Source: Heliopora coerulea
Lineage: Eukaryota > Cnidaria > Anthozoa > Scleralcyonacea > Helioporidae
Direction of reading: 5' to 3'
Length of the DNA: 64,000 nucleotides
Assembly (NCBI GenBank): GCA_030142905.1
Contig: JASJOG010000044.1
Coordinates: forward strand, 1,694,001 to 1,758,000
Shown here: piece after piece, positions 24,101-36,100 of the stretch
Position numbering within the stretch: position 1 is the stretch's first letter
How the letters are laid out: every line of letters begins with the position of its first letter
The notes under the pieces: model-generated
Databases searched by the model: none
What the model was told of the DNA's origin: nothing
Seen by the model: only the letters and a program-made list of their open reading frames with translations
Made by a program: the position numbers and the translations under genes

Positions 24101-27100
24101 TCTTGTGTCTATTTAGTGATATCAGGTCACGTAAACATATTCCCTGTTTCCATACTTTTTATTGATTTATCGTTGGTATTTATGATTGCCAGTTGCGTAT
24201 TGGTCATAACAGGATACATAATACAATTGAAACACGCAATTTGTTGTACGAAAAAAAAGTAAATACCTGGGAGTTATTTATGGGACTTTTTTGTGACATC
24301 ATATCGCTCAGTATTTTGTTATTTGTAAAACGTAGCTTTGTGGAACAAGCGCATGAAAAGAGGGTTTTAAGTAGTTTTTGGATAAATATGAGTGCCCAGC
24401 ACAAAACTTGGAATAAAGCCATGATAAAGATAAAAATAAAGTTTTATTAGGTGCACTAACGTTTCGTCGCATTACACAACATAACCAGAGTGGTGATATA
24501 ATTACAGTTTACAGTCAATAAATACGACGAAACGTTAGTGCACCTAATAAAACTTTATTTTCATCTTTATCATGGCTTTATTCCGCGTTTTGTGCTGGGC
24601 ACTCATATTTACCCTAAAACTACGATTTCCGCTTGGCTCCTCGCTTGTTACAGTATTCGAAAAGGGTTTTAAGTTATATTTAAAAACCGAACAAGTGTGT
24701 TTTGCTTTCGACGTCGAATTGTTGAAGCTTTGGTGCTAGACCACTTAACTTGGTTCTTATCCAGGTGCCAAAAAAAGCATTTTACCGAAAGACCTCTGGG
24801 TTTGTCCTTGTGTATGTTTTTCACAACCTTCATCTTAATTTACATGTAAATATCTCAGACGTGCACTGGCCATTGTGCCGTCGTACCGTGGAAGAATGGT
24901 CAGCCATGGTTCTGTGGCACGATGGCACAATAGCCAGTCCAAGCCTGAAATATCTTTCCTGGACACTTGGTCGAATGAAAATTAAGGTTGCGAAGTTCGT
25001 AAGATATGCTTCTCTTTTTAATTCTTGCGCAACAATGTGATTCTCTTAGTCATAAAATAGTTCTCTGTGCAACTCTGCCTTTTTTTATGTTCTTTGAGGT
25101 GCCCGTTTAGCGATCTATTTTTGTGCTTATTTGTTCTTTATATAGATTTACGTTCTCACTTGAGTTCTTGCCAAATTTCACTCAAGTGTTTCCCCTACGT
25201 GTTTCGCTCACTCAAAAAAATAAAAAAAGCACCAATTACAGGGAAATACCACACAAGTGTTTACTATATTTAACTTATTTGTGTTTTTAATTGTTTTCTT
25301 TGTACTCCCCAAGCATAGACTTAAATGTTGCCAAGGACACCTGAGCTTTGTTTTCTCTGGGCAGATTGTTCCAACATATTGCTCCTGAATAAATATCAGA
25401 TATTCAGTACAACATATTGAATTCGATAAATTCAAAGCAGCTTGTTGAATGTGAAAAGCCTCAGTCGCTTGAAAACGAGCTTCGGTCGTGAATTTAATCT
25501 TGATCTATTTATCGTAAGACATTTTTTTATGTTTCCATTCAAAGTGAAGAAGATGAAACTGAAAGGTCAGACCGAGAAAGACGTCTTTTAAAGAAACTGC
25601 AGACATTGGAGGACAAATTAGAGGACTCCGAGCGCGAAAGAAGGAGGGTTAGTTTTCGGTGTTGCTCTCTTGAAGGAAGGGGCCGGACTGGCGGTCGGGC
25701 AATCGGACGCGAACCGAGGGCCCGGATGACTCTTGGGCCCGGAAAAGGATGGAGAACAAGAGGGGGGAAAAAAATTTTTACAGTTCTTTTTTCGAGCAAG
25801 AAGTGTTAAAAAAAGTAGAAAAGTTGCGGACAACCTAATCCTAGTTATTCTAGTAATCCTTAGTAATCCTAGTTATTGATTACTAATTTGTAAAGATAAC
25901 TCGAGCGACTAGGATTACTAGGGATAATTAGATTACTAAGGATAACTAGGGATAACTAGATTTCCAAGGATAGCTAGAATAACCGGGATTACTTGTAGTA
26001 GGACAAATATTGTTTATTGGTGAGCGAAACACGAAAGGTCAAATTCTGCATTCTGGCTAACACCAGATTAATTTTGTCAGCCCAACGCATATAGTTAGAC
26101 GGGAATTGTGCCAAAAAATTTACTGATTCAGCTTTCTAATACCAGAAAACTGCATGGTTCTTGCACCTTGGGCCTCAGTTTAACTATCTTGCTATTTTTG
26201 ATTTATCTTAAGCTATTAAATCCCTTCTTCTTTAGATGTTATCTTGGATGGGAATAGTCTTTTTTTGGTGTTGCCAGCGAAAATTCGGAACGGTGTTGTT
26301 CTAAGAATAATTGGTTTCCTTGTCCATATGAATCCGCTGGTTTTTGTTCATTTTGTTTAGCTGGAACAAGATTTGGAATCTGCCGTGAAAAGACTTGAAT
26401 GGACAGAAGGAGGACGAAGTACTCTCCTAAAACAGGTATACATGGATATAACTGAGGAAACCAAGCAGTTTAGTGCCTATGTCCATACTGCACGCCAGTT
26501 GTCGTTCATTTGTTTTCTCTTTAGATCGACGAATTAAATAATGAACTGAAGAATTCCGGCGAAGAGAAGGCATTTATTTCCTCGAGCATGCGTGATTACA
26601 AGGCAAAGTTGGAAGAAAGCGAACTGTTAAGAGAGCGCTTGTCTAGTAGAATTGACAGCTTGTGCAAGAGATATGAAAATGAAGAGGTCGAAAGAGAGAC
26701 CTTACTTCAGCAAGTGGAGCGTTTGAACGAGAAGGTGAGTTGTACGATCTTCATCATCTTCTTCATATCGGGTGATCCATCCCAGATCGCGCTTCTAGGA
26801 TTTTCTCAGAGTCCATCCATGTTGGGCGTGATTAGGTGGTACAGTCTGAACAACTAGGGACAGTGTAGGGCCAGTGTGTAATACATGGTATTCTAGACAC
26901 CCTGAACTGATTTTGCAATTATCTGTTCTAAATATATCACGTTAAATAATATGCTGTAAACCTCTTTTGTACCAATACGGATTTACACAATCTTTCTCCT
27001 CTCGAACAGTTACAGGACTAGCAGATTTGCAAACACTTAAATAGATTTGCCACTTCAATGCGGTGAAAAGAAGAAAAACAAGCAAATGTTTTTTAAGTAT

Positions 27101-30100
27101 TTAAAAGTCGAGCAACGCACCAGGTGTTTGAATCACAGTATTCAAACACACAAAAACTATTACATATTTCTTTCATAAAATAATGAGATTGAACGCGGAA
27201 CACAAACTTCTATACTCTTTTGGCGGGAAATTTGCCGTGTTCAAGTGGTCTGATCCAAACAAGGGCAGCAGCCAATCAGAACCAACGTACCATACACGTG
27301 ATTTCATACACATCTTTCCTGTTTTCTCTTTTTAAATTCTAGTTTTAACTGTTTGACTAAAGACATTTGTTAAAACGGTACGAAATGTGGTTTAAATTGT
27401 TCTCGAAAATGTTGCGTGAAGTTGTCAAATTTTGCAATGATTTTGTTATGAAGCTGAGGGACAAGAGCAGAGAGCTTGCTGAGAAAGTGGAATATGCCAA
27501 AGAACAGGAAAAGATAGCGAAAGAGAGTGAAACGAAGAAGGAGGAACTAAGAAACAGAGCCCTGGAGACCATAAAAGAGTACGTCTGAGATACTTGCTTT
27601 CTTATTTATATTAACTTGGTTACCATATTCACTCGAACAAGCGTCGCCCTCGAATAAACGCCGCACGTGGGACCTAAATTATTAAAATAAGCGCCCGCAC
27701 TCAAGAAGAATGCGGCGCTTTTTCGCAATGATGTTGAAGAAGCTAGTCGCCCAATGCAGGTACTTGACCTCGATCAGATTTAAATCCGATCGTGGAGAAG
27801 ATAGTGACATTAATAGTGACCGATACTTTGGCTTGCCTTTCGTTTTCCACTAGGCATTTTTCCGGTTGAAACGACGTCACTTATGTTTCTATCACAGTAG
27901 AGACACTCAAGCAATTTTCTATTTGTTAACAATAAAGGTGTACACTGGACGATTTTTCATGACCTGTTTTAAACACGACGGATGTTGCTCTTAAGGTCGA
28001 TGCGTGTTACGTGTAATTTATGAACGATTTTCATCAAAATTTTTTGCGACATATTGCCTTAAAAATCGTTAAGAATCTTGTCGTATAACATTATCACCTT
28101 CACGAAAATCATTGACAGACACGGCTCCCTGTATATGATGATACTCCCCCTTTGCATATCCAGTGCCTCTGAAGTCAGGTCCGTCCGATGTCTTTCTTTA
28201 TCGGGATCAGTTTAGTCCAAGTGTTTATTGTTTATTATATTGTCCTATGCTACATATTAACGAACTGTGGCGGAATCACTTAAATCACTCTTTCAAGTCT
28301 CCTTTAAATATCAAAACTCGATAGCATTTTCCTTCTTCAGGTACAAAATGAAATGCAAAAAGTACGAGAAAGACACAGAACGATACAAGAGAGACAGTGA
28401 AGACTTGAAGGTACTATAAAATGCAAGGAGTTGTGAGGTTTTTTTATCTTTCTTTCACCAGTTTTACTCTTTGTGGTTCTATAAGACTGGGAGTTTTAAA
28501 AACTCCGTATACCCATAATACTAGTAAGCGATAGACGGTTTGTTGCCAAATACTTCCCAAACTGATTAGGGGCGTCGTTTATGGGGGTGGGGTGTGACAC
28601 CCCCAAAGTGTGTTAAAAGAAATAGAAAATCCGGGAAAAAATTGACAGTTAGAACATCAAATTCCGAGCAAAATTTGATTGGTGAAGGTAGGACAAAATC
28701 TCTTCTGGTTAACTGGTTTATTTTTTAATTTGTATGACAGGTCTGAGGAATCGAGGCTACGTCTTACATGACCTGGATGTGTGTCAAATTAAATTCGAGC
28801 AATTTTTTTAAAAGGACCCAATATTCGAGCAAATTAAGCTGGAGTGTTGGACACCCCTCAAATCAAACTGAGTTAACTAGGCCCCTGACACCGATCCTCT
28901 TTAACTCTTTCCCGGCATCACAAGACTTCTATCATTTTGCTCTGGCTAACGCCAGACGATTTTACTCGTAAAGGGGGGAGCTCCCGCCTTGAAAGAGTTA
29001 AGCATGCTAGACTTAGAATGTCATTAGGATCATTTTTTGGAAAAAAGCTAACCAACTCTTTCTTTTATCTTAAATTTTGTTTTATGTACATTCATTTTTC
29101 AACAAAGGAGGAGCTTAGAATGCTACGGCGCAACACGAACCAAGGTAAGCCATTCTTCTTACTGCATTTATTTATTGTAATCAACCGCACGGCTGGTTGG
29201 ACTTCGTTGGTTAGGCACTTTTCCCTTCTGTTACGAAAGCAAGGAGTTAAGGTGTGTTTCCGCCCCATACATAGTTCAACGCTGTAACGACTTACTGTAA
29301 TGTGTAAAAATTTGTGCTGTACTGTTACTGAGGTATTTTTCACCGTGCACACGTCGCAGCAACGCGGCGACTCCTTCATTACAACGCGACGTGTCACTTG
29401 ATCTGTGTCAACGATGGGTTATCAATATAACCTCACGCTATAACCATATACGTTATGGTATATGGTTATAGCGTGAGGTTACACGTTCAGTGTGACCGCA
29501 CGTTTAGGGTTCCAATTTAATCTGCCAGAATAAACCCCTCAGCAAAATGATCGTCCACCACGAAAATCTTAATTTGATATCATTTGATTAATCATTCTCT
29601 GATGTAATAAACAAAATGTGCTAATTCAAATTTAGTTCTCATGCAGCTTTAAGAAGGATATATGCTCCGTTCCTTTTGTCCTTGGAAGTTAGACTGTTAC
29701 TTTGTTCCCCACTTTTGAAATACTGTGAAGGAAACGTTGACTGGGGAGTTTAAATGAATGCAATTGTTACACAAACATAGAATTGCCAAGAATGCCGTCG
29801 TATGATCTAAAATCGGACACCGCGAAGCTGATGAGGATTATTTAACTGAGTGAGTTTTCAAATCGTTTCGAAGTCCTTCCCGCTAATCAGATTCATTACA
29901 AAAAAAAATTTATTGTATTATAGATCACATACCCCCTGCGCCTGGTACTCAGGCTCTCGGGCGACAGGCAGACAAAATGACTGACAAACCATTCTGGGAT
30001 CATTTTTGATACAAAAGATTGTCGAAATCGTTCTCGGTATCCAAAATATTTTTTAAACTAAAGTTTCCAGATCATTCTGGGGTATTTTTTTATCATTCTT

Positions 30101-33100
30101 ATGTAGAATCTACGAGAGTTCTATCATTGGAGCACGAGCTTAAGGACGTAGCAGTAAGAAAATTTGACAGTTTATTATTTGGTTGGTTATTATTTTACGT
30201 AAAATGACAATATCGTTGATTTCGGTTGCATCGTAGCTTGATTTTTTGAAGAAAGGCACTTGCTAATTTGTTTCTTTATTTGCTGATTGACTGACTGAAT
30301 GACAGACAATGACTGATTGATTGATTGACTGACTGATTAGTTAACTGATTGATTGATTGTTGTTTGATTGACTAATTGATTGACTGACTGACTGATTGAT
30401 TGATTGATTGATTTGTTTTTTAAGAGTGATCGAGATCGACTTAAGGATGAGTTTGACAAAAGGTCAACAGAGGTTAGCGGTTCAAATCCGTTCAGGCTAA
30501 TAGCGAAGATTGCGAACAACTACTCTGTGACATGTTCTTGATATCAACCTAGATCAAACCGTAAACTTCTGGTAGTCTTTGAACTACAAGGACTGAAATT
30601 ATGAGAGAAATTAAAAATTGAATATCAATCTAATTATTATCAATTATTTTTGTAATCAAAATTTCTATCGGAATTCATCCTTAACGTAACTGGAATGATA
30701 ACTTTTACCTCCACTGTTAGTTTCTCTTATTACGGAATTATTATTATTGTTATTAACATTATCTTTTTAAATTGTGTAGTTTAGGAAACTGCTTTCGAAA
30801 TATGAAACCACAATGATGTGTAATCATTCATTTTATTCACTTCAAGGCCGACGCTGAAATCAGAAACGCAAAAAAGCGTTTAAATTCTGCCGTTGACGAA
30901 AATTTAAACCTAGAAGAGGTAAACATTTGAAATCCCACTATTTACTATCTCTATTTTCCATTGTTTATAGAAACATAATTGCGAAAGATGGCTTAAGCAT
31001 TAAGTCAATATCTGACAGGCGATAAACGCTGAAACATTTGCTTATCAAACGTTGGACTTGTATCTGTTTTGTTAGAAACTTGCTTCTCTGAAGGAAGAAA
31101 ATAAACAATTGACGGAAAGAAATCAGGTTTGTTTAAGTTGTCTTTCCTCCAAATTGTTTACCAGCAATCATTGCCTCGTTGGCAAGAAGATGATAATATA
31201 CAGAAGATATTCAACTAATAACACAACCTGTTTAACATCGAACTCCAAAAAGTTGTCCTTCAGCTATGAGATAATGATACCAATCAACACTGGTCGGTAG
31301 ACAACAGCTGGTACTGACAGCTTTCATAAAAAGGTGAAACAATTCGCCAAACAAGGGAAGCCATGCCTGGCAATACTTCTTATAACATTCATATTAATAG
31401 CGAACACAACATATTCCGAAAAACAGTGTCATCTTGTGAACTCAAGATTCGAGTTATATAAGAGACGAAAGTGAAATGGTAATATTTCGATTTTATTACA
31501 AAATCATCTTCGGACCAAGTGACCAGACTTGGTCTGAAGATGATTTTGTAATAAAATCGAAATATTACCATTTCACTTTCGTCTCTTATATAACTCGAAT
31601 CTTGAGTTTACAAGATGACACAGTTTTTCGAAATATGTTTTGTCTTTTACTTTTTGAAACTGTCGGCTGGTCGTGGATTTTGAATAGCGAACACCATAAA
31701 CAGTTACTGCAATCTAAGAATTAGAACCATTAAACATTTAATCTTAGGGTTTCTTTTTCTCTTTCCATTTACTTTTCCTTTCCTTTTTTGCATATACCAA
31801 AAGTTCTACATTAAACCTTGTATTTTAACATAGCGCACTTTCATTCACAAGTGATGCGAAGGTGTTTCAAGTTAACTGGTTGATCTCGTTTGACTTAGAT
31901 GAAGGAAAGAAGGTCTGAAGAGGAAATCGCTCATTTAAATCAAGAGGTGGCCGAACTGAAGGTAGTTTACTTACACTGAAAGTGTTAATCACATGTTAGT
32001 TGAATGGGAATCGTATGTTTTGCTATCGTTTGCATTCTTATTAAGGACGGAATTCGAGACATGTTTGGTAAGAAATCTCGTTTGGAAGTCAAGATGAAAG
32101 AGGAGCAGTCACTGCGTGAGGTATGAGGGCTTGTTGAATGGAGGGGGGAAAGGAGATTGTTGGGTTTTTTGTAAAAATATGTGATGATTGAGGAGGAACA
32201 ACGCAAGCTCATCTGTCTTTCAGTCTGCACGGTAAACAAGAACTCGGCGTTCTCTGACTAAGATACTTTATTGTAAAATAAGTTAGTTCTTACTCAAGCT
32301 CTGATTGGTCCATGGCCATGTTTATATAAGAGTATTTAAATCAGGCACTTTCCCGCTCTTTTTCAAATCTGCTTGTTATTTTAACTTGGGATGTTGTAAG
32401 ACTTCCGAAAAACTAAACAACACTCGCCTGGGGCTCATGTTTCTGTCATGATTTTCTTAAGTCTCACAACATCCTGGGTGTTTATATCGCAGTATAGAAA
32501 CGTGGAAAACCATTTATAGTTCTTAAAACTATTGTTCATGGTGGTCGAATGCTTTTGCTGATGACGTATCTTTGTCAGAAAGTACCTAATCCTTCGTGGT
32601 GTTTACTTAAATTATGTCATATAATATTCATCGTCGTGCAAACGCTCTTAAAAATTTAATTATTTTGATTATATCAAAAGAAACATTTTAATTTTATAAG
32701 GAATTAATGAGCTCCCTGGCCGAAGCGAAGGAGGAACAGGCGAAAGCAAAAGAAGAAGTCGCGTCGTTATATCGCCAGTTGCAACGGGCAAGTATCGACA
32801 GAATATTTTCTATTTATCTGATCTCGTTGGTTAAAAAACAAGAATTAGTCAATGTTAACTCAAGAAGGTTTCTCATTGTTAGGAACGAGATGACTGTAAC
32901 CTATCAGTGAAGGACGTCAAAGATAAAATACAGAAGTTACGAGTAGGTAGATTAAAATGAAAAGCAGAATGTGACATCCGACATCGAATGTGCTAAACTC
33001 TACAATACGAAGAATAAATTGCTATTCTGTAATTCTCATATAGAGTTGACTGAGTGTCTAAAAAGCAAGACAAGTACCGACGCTTGCTCAGGATTCTACA

Positions 33101-36100
33101 GTCGTATTCTCAGCTGTTCGAACGTCGTACACTGTTTTCGTTTTTAGGAGCAATCTGCGGAGGAAATTCAAGAAGGCCACAAACGTTTACAAAAGGAAAA
33201 GGAGGAATTTGACGAGAAACTTGCGGATATGAAGGTTTGATTTCCCTCTTCAATATACCTTGTAGCTGAACCACTACTTTGCGTAAAATTTTAAGCTAGT
33301 TTCATCTCTGCCAATTTAGGATTCGAAGAAGTTTTCTGTTGTTGTTGCTGCTGCTGCTGCTGCTGTGATGGTTATTACTGTTCCTCTTGTTTTCGTCGTT
33401 GTCGACGTTGTTGTTATAGTTGTTGTTGCCATGGTCGTTGTTGTCATGGTTGTTGTTGCCGGTGCTTGTGATATTGGTGATGGTATTGATTCTAATTCTG
33501 TTGGTAAGGGTGCATAGTGATAGTGATGACGAAGCTGTTGTCGATCCTTGTCTGTGCTGGTGCCGGTAGCGGTTGTGTTGGTGTTTGTTGTGGTGTGAGG
33601 GATGGATGGATGGATGGATGGGATGGATGGGTAGGTGGGGAAAAGGGCTGGTGGATTGATGGATGAGTGGGTGGGTGGATGGATGGATGGGTGAGTGGGT
33701 GGGTGGGTGGGTGAAAAGGCTGGTAGATGGATGGATGGATAGATCGGTGGGTGGGTGGGTGAGTGGGTGAATGAGTTGGTGGATGGGTGGAAGGGTGGTT
33801 TGGTCGTGGTAACAGTGGTAATGATGTTGCTACTACTGCTTTTATTGGTATTGTCTTTATCAAGCACGAAACCATTTTTCTCGACCCCAGAACTCCCTAA
33901 CTTGAGAACAGTAAGTGTTCTTCTAGTTTTAGAAGCCTGTTTGACTGTATGCGATTGTCAAACTGGCTGTGTATTTCTGAGTAGTCTTCACCTTTTTCAG
34001 TTGCAGCTAGCGGACGAGAGAGCTACAGTAAAAGCCTTGCGTAAACAACAAGAAAAAGATGGGCAAGAGATGGAAAACATGAGATCCGAGCTGAATAGGT
34101 AGGGTGTGGTTCTCCTAATTTATACTAAACTGTTCTGATCGCGTATCACCTATGTGGTGGTTACCCTTGCTCAATATATGTGACACTGAGGTTTCCTGGA
34201 GCCATTATGTGGGTTTTTATGTGTGCGTCATGTTTTGGTTAGAGTTAAAGAGGAAAAGAATCGTCTGAGGCAAAAACACAATGAAATCCAGCAGGAAGCT
34301 GAAGCTAAGGTACATTTACATGCACTACCCATTGCAAAAACGTACTAAAATAATCTTTTACATGTCTAACTCAACGTCGAGAATGTTTTCAAACATATCA
34401 TGAACCGTATTTTTCTTTACACTGAATAACATATCGTGACAAGGATGTAAGTTAGTTGAACAGGAACTACTTAAATTCCAACTGGAACATTTAAATTATA
34501 AAAGGTTTAAAAAGGGTTTCTCGTTGGCCAAATAAAAACTTTAAAAAGCTTGTTTACATACACGCTGCGTCTGAAAATGCGTCCTCACTGGTTACACATC
34601 CTGGTTTTTTTCAAGATGGTACACAGGGTTCGTACGGGTCATGGAAAACCTGCAAAGTCGTGGAAAATCAGAATTTCAAAATCCAGGCCTGGAAAACCTG
34701 GAAAACTAGTGTCGGTCATGGAAAGTCATGGAAAACTATATTTCTTCTGGATCAGTGAATAATTCTATCTCAATTCTCTTCGCTCACATTTTCAAGTTTC
34801 TTGTGGCCACCAATAGTGTACGAACCCTGGGTACAACGTCTGGATATTCATCTTATCATATTCGCCTGAGGACGATGGAATTTTAATACTTCATGTTTGC
34901 ATTCAAAGTAGGCATGGGCGGCGAGTTTCTAGGAAAGCTAGATTTTTGTCCCTTGTGTTCTGCGTGATAACAGTAAATTCAGACGAATTGGTGTTTGTTG
35001 GAGGTTAGGAATTTTTGACTTGAGTTTCTAATAGCCGTTTTGTGTGCTTTGCAGGACGAAACGAGAGAAAAAAACAAAACGAGGTAACCTGGTAAATTTT
35101 CTTTTTCTTTCCGTCTGTGCATGTCGTCTACAGCTCTGTATGTTCATCGTTTTCATTTGGCCCCATAAGACAAAATTCTCAATGGTGCAAAATGTAAGTC
35201 ACCATGGCTGTAGTTTTTAACTTCCGCCCTGCTGATTTCACTTCTCTATCAGTAGTTTTGAGTAATAAAAATTTTTGAAAAACGAACTTTAAAAAAAAAT
35301 TTTAAAAAAATCTTAAATCGGTGCCCTTTAGATTTTATCTATGACTATATATTAGTCTCAATGTTTTCACAGGATAACTGAATTGGAAACAGAAGTTCGA
35401 AGATGTCATCGTTCTTTAAATCGTGTGACTGATGAACAAAAGGTAAAACAGAGTCTTGACTTTCCTGCGTGTATGTCTATATTTAGGTACGTATGGCAAT
35501 ATTTGAAGGTATATATAACAGTATATGTATTTATTATATGGTTGAGCTTGGTATCCGTTCTGTACGCAAAATGACGCATGCTGATTGGCTACCTAGCCTT
35601 GCAATAAGTTTTTCGTACAGACCGGCTAGTTTTGGCGGGAAAATTTCCGAGTTAATTTGAAGACCAACAAACCAGATTCAGGTACTTTTTACAAAAGATT
35701 TATGACAACAAACTCCCCCAAAAAAGAAGTTAAATGTTCTCACTCATGATTTTAAGCTGAAAACTAGATAAACAGATGCGAAAAAGCACAGAGTAATAGG
35801 TAAAAACAAGCAAGGTAAACCTAAGCTGCTAACTCATGAACACAAAATATCATTAAAAGCGATGAAGGAAGGAACCAAAAGCCATATAATAAATTCTTTA
35901 TTAACCTCGTTTGTTCGACCTGTCCGGGAAAGTATTTACCCTCGGGTTTTTCCGCATTGACCGAACAAACGAGGTTAATAAGCAATCAATATGTACGAAT
36001 TTGTTCTCTTCATAGGATGGCTTTCAGAAAGTAAACGAGGCTGTTGAAGAATTAATTGATAAAATGTGTGAAGCGAAATCTTTGCCTCGTCCCGTGAGTC

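Noticed and set aside
33316..33867. Long minus-strand open frames rich in Pro, Thr, His and Ser
   Set aside because: They are translations of the GGAT/GGGT and GTT/GCT simple repeats in an intron; no splice sites or domain support them.
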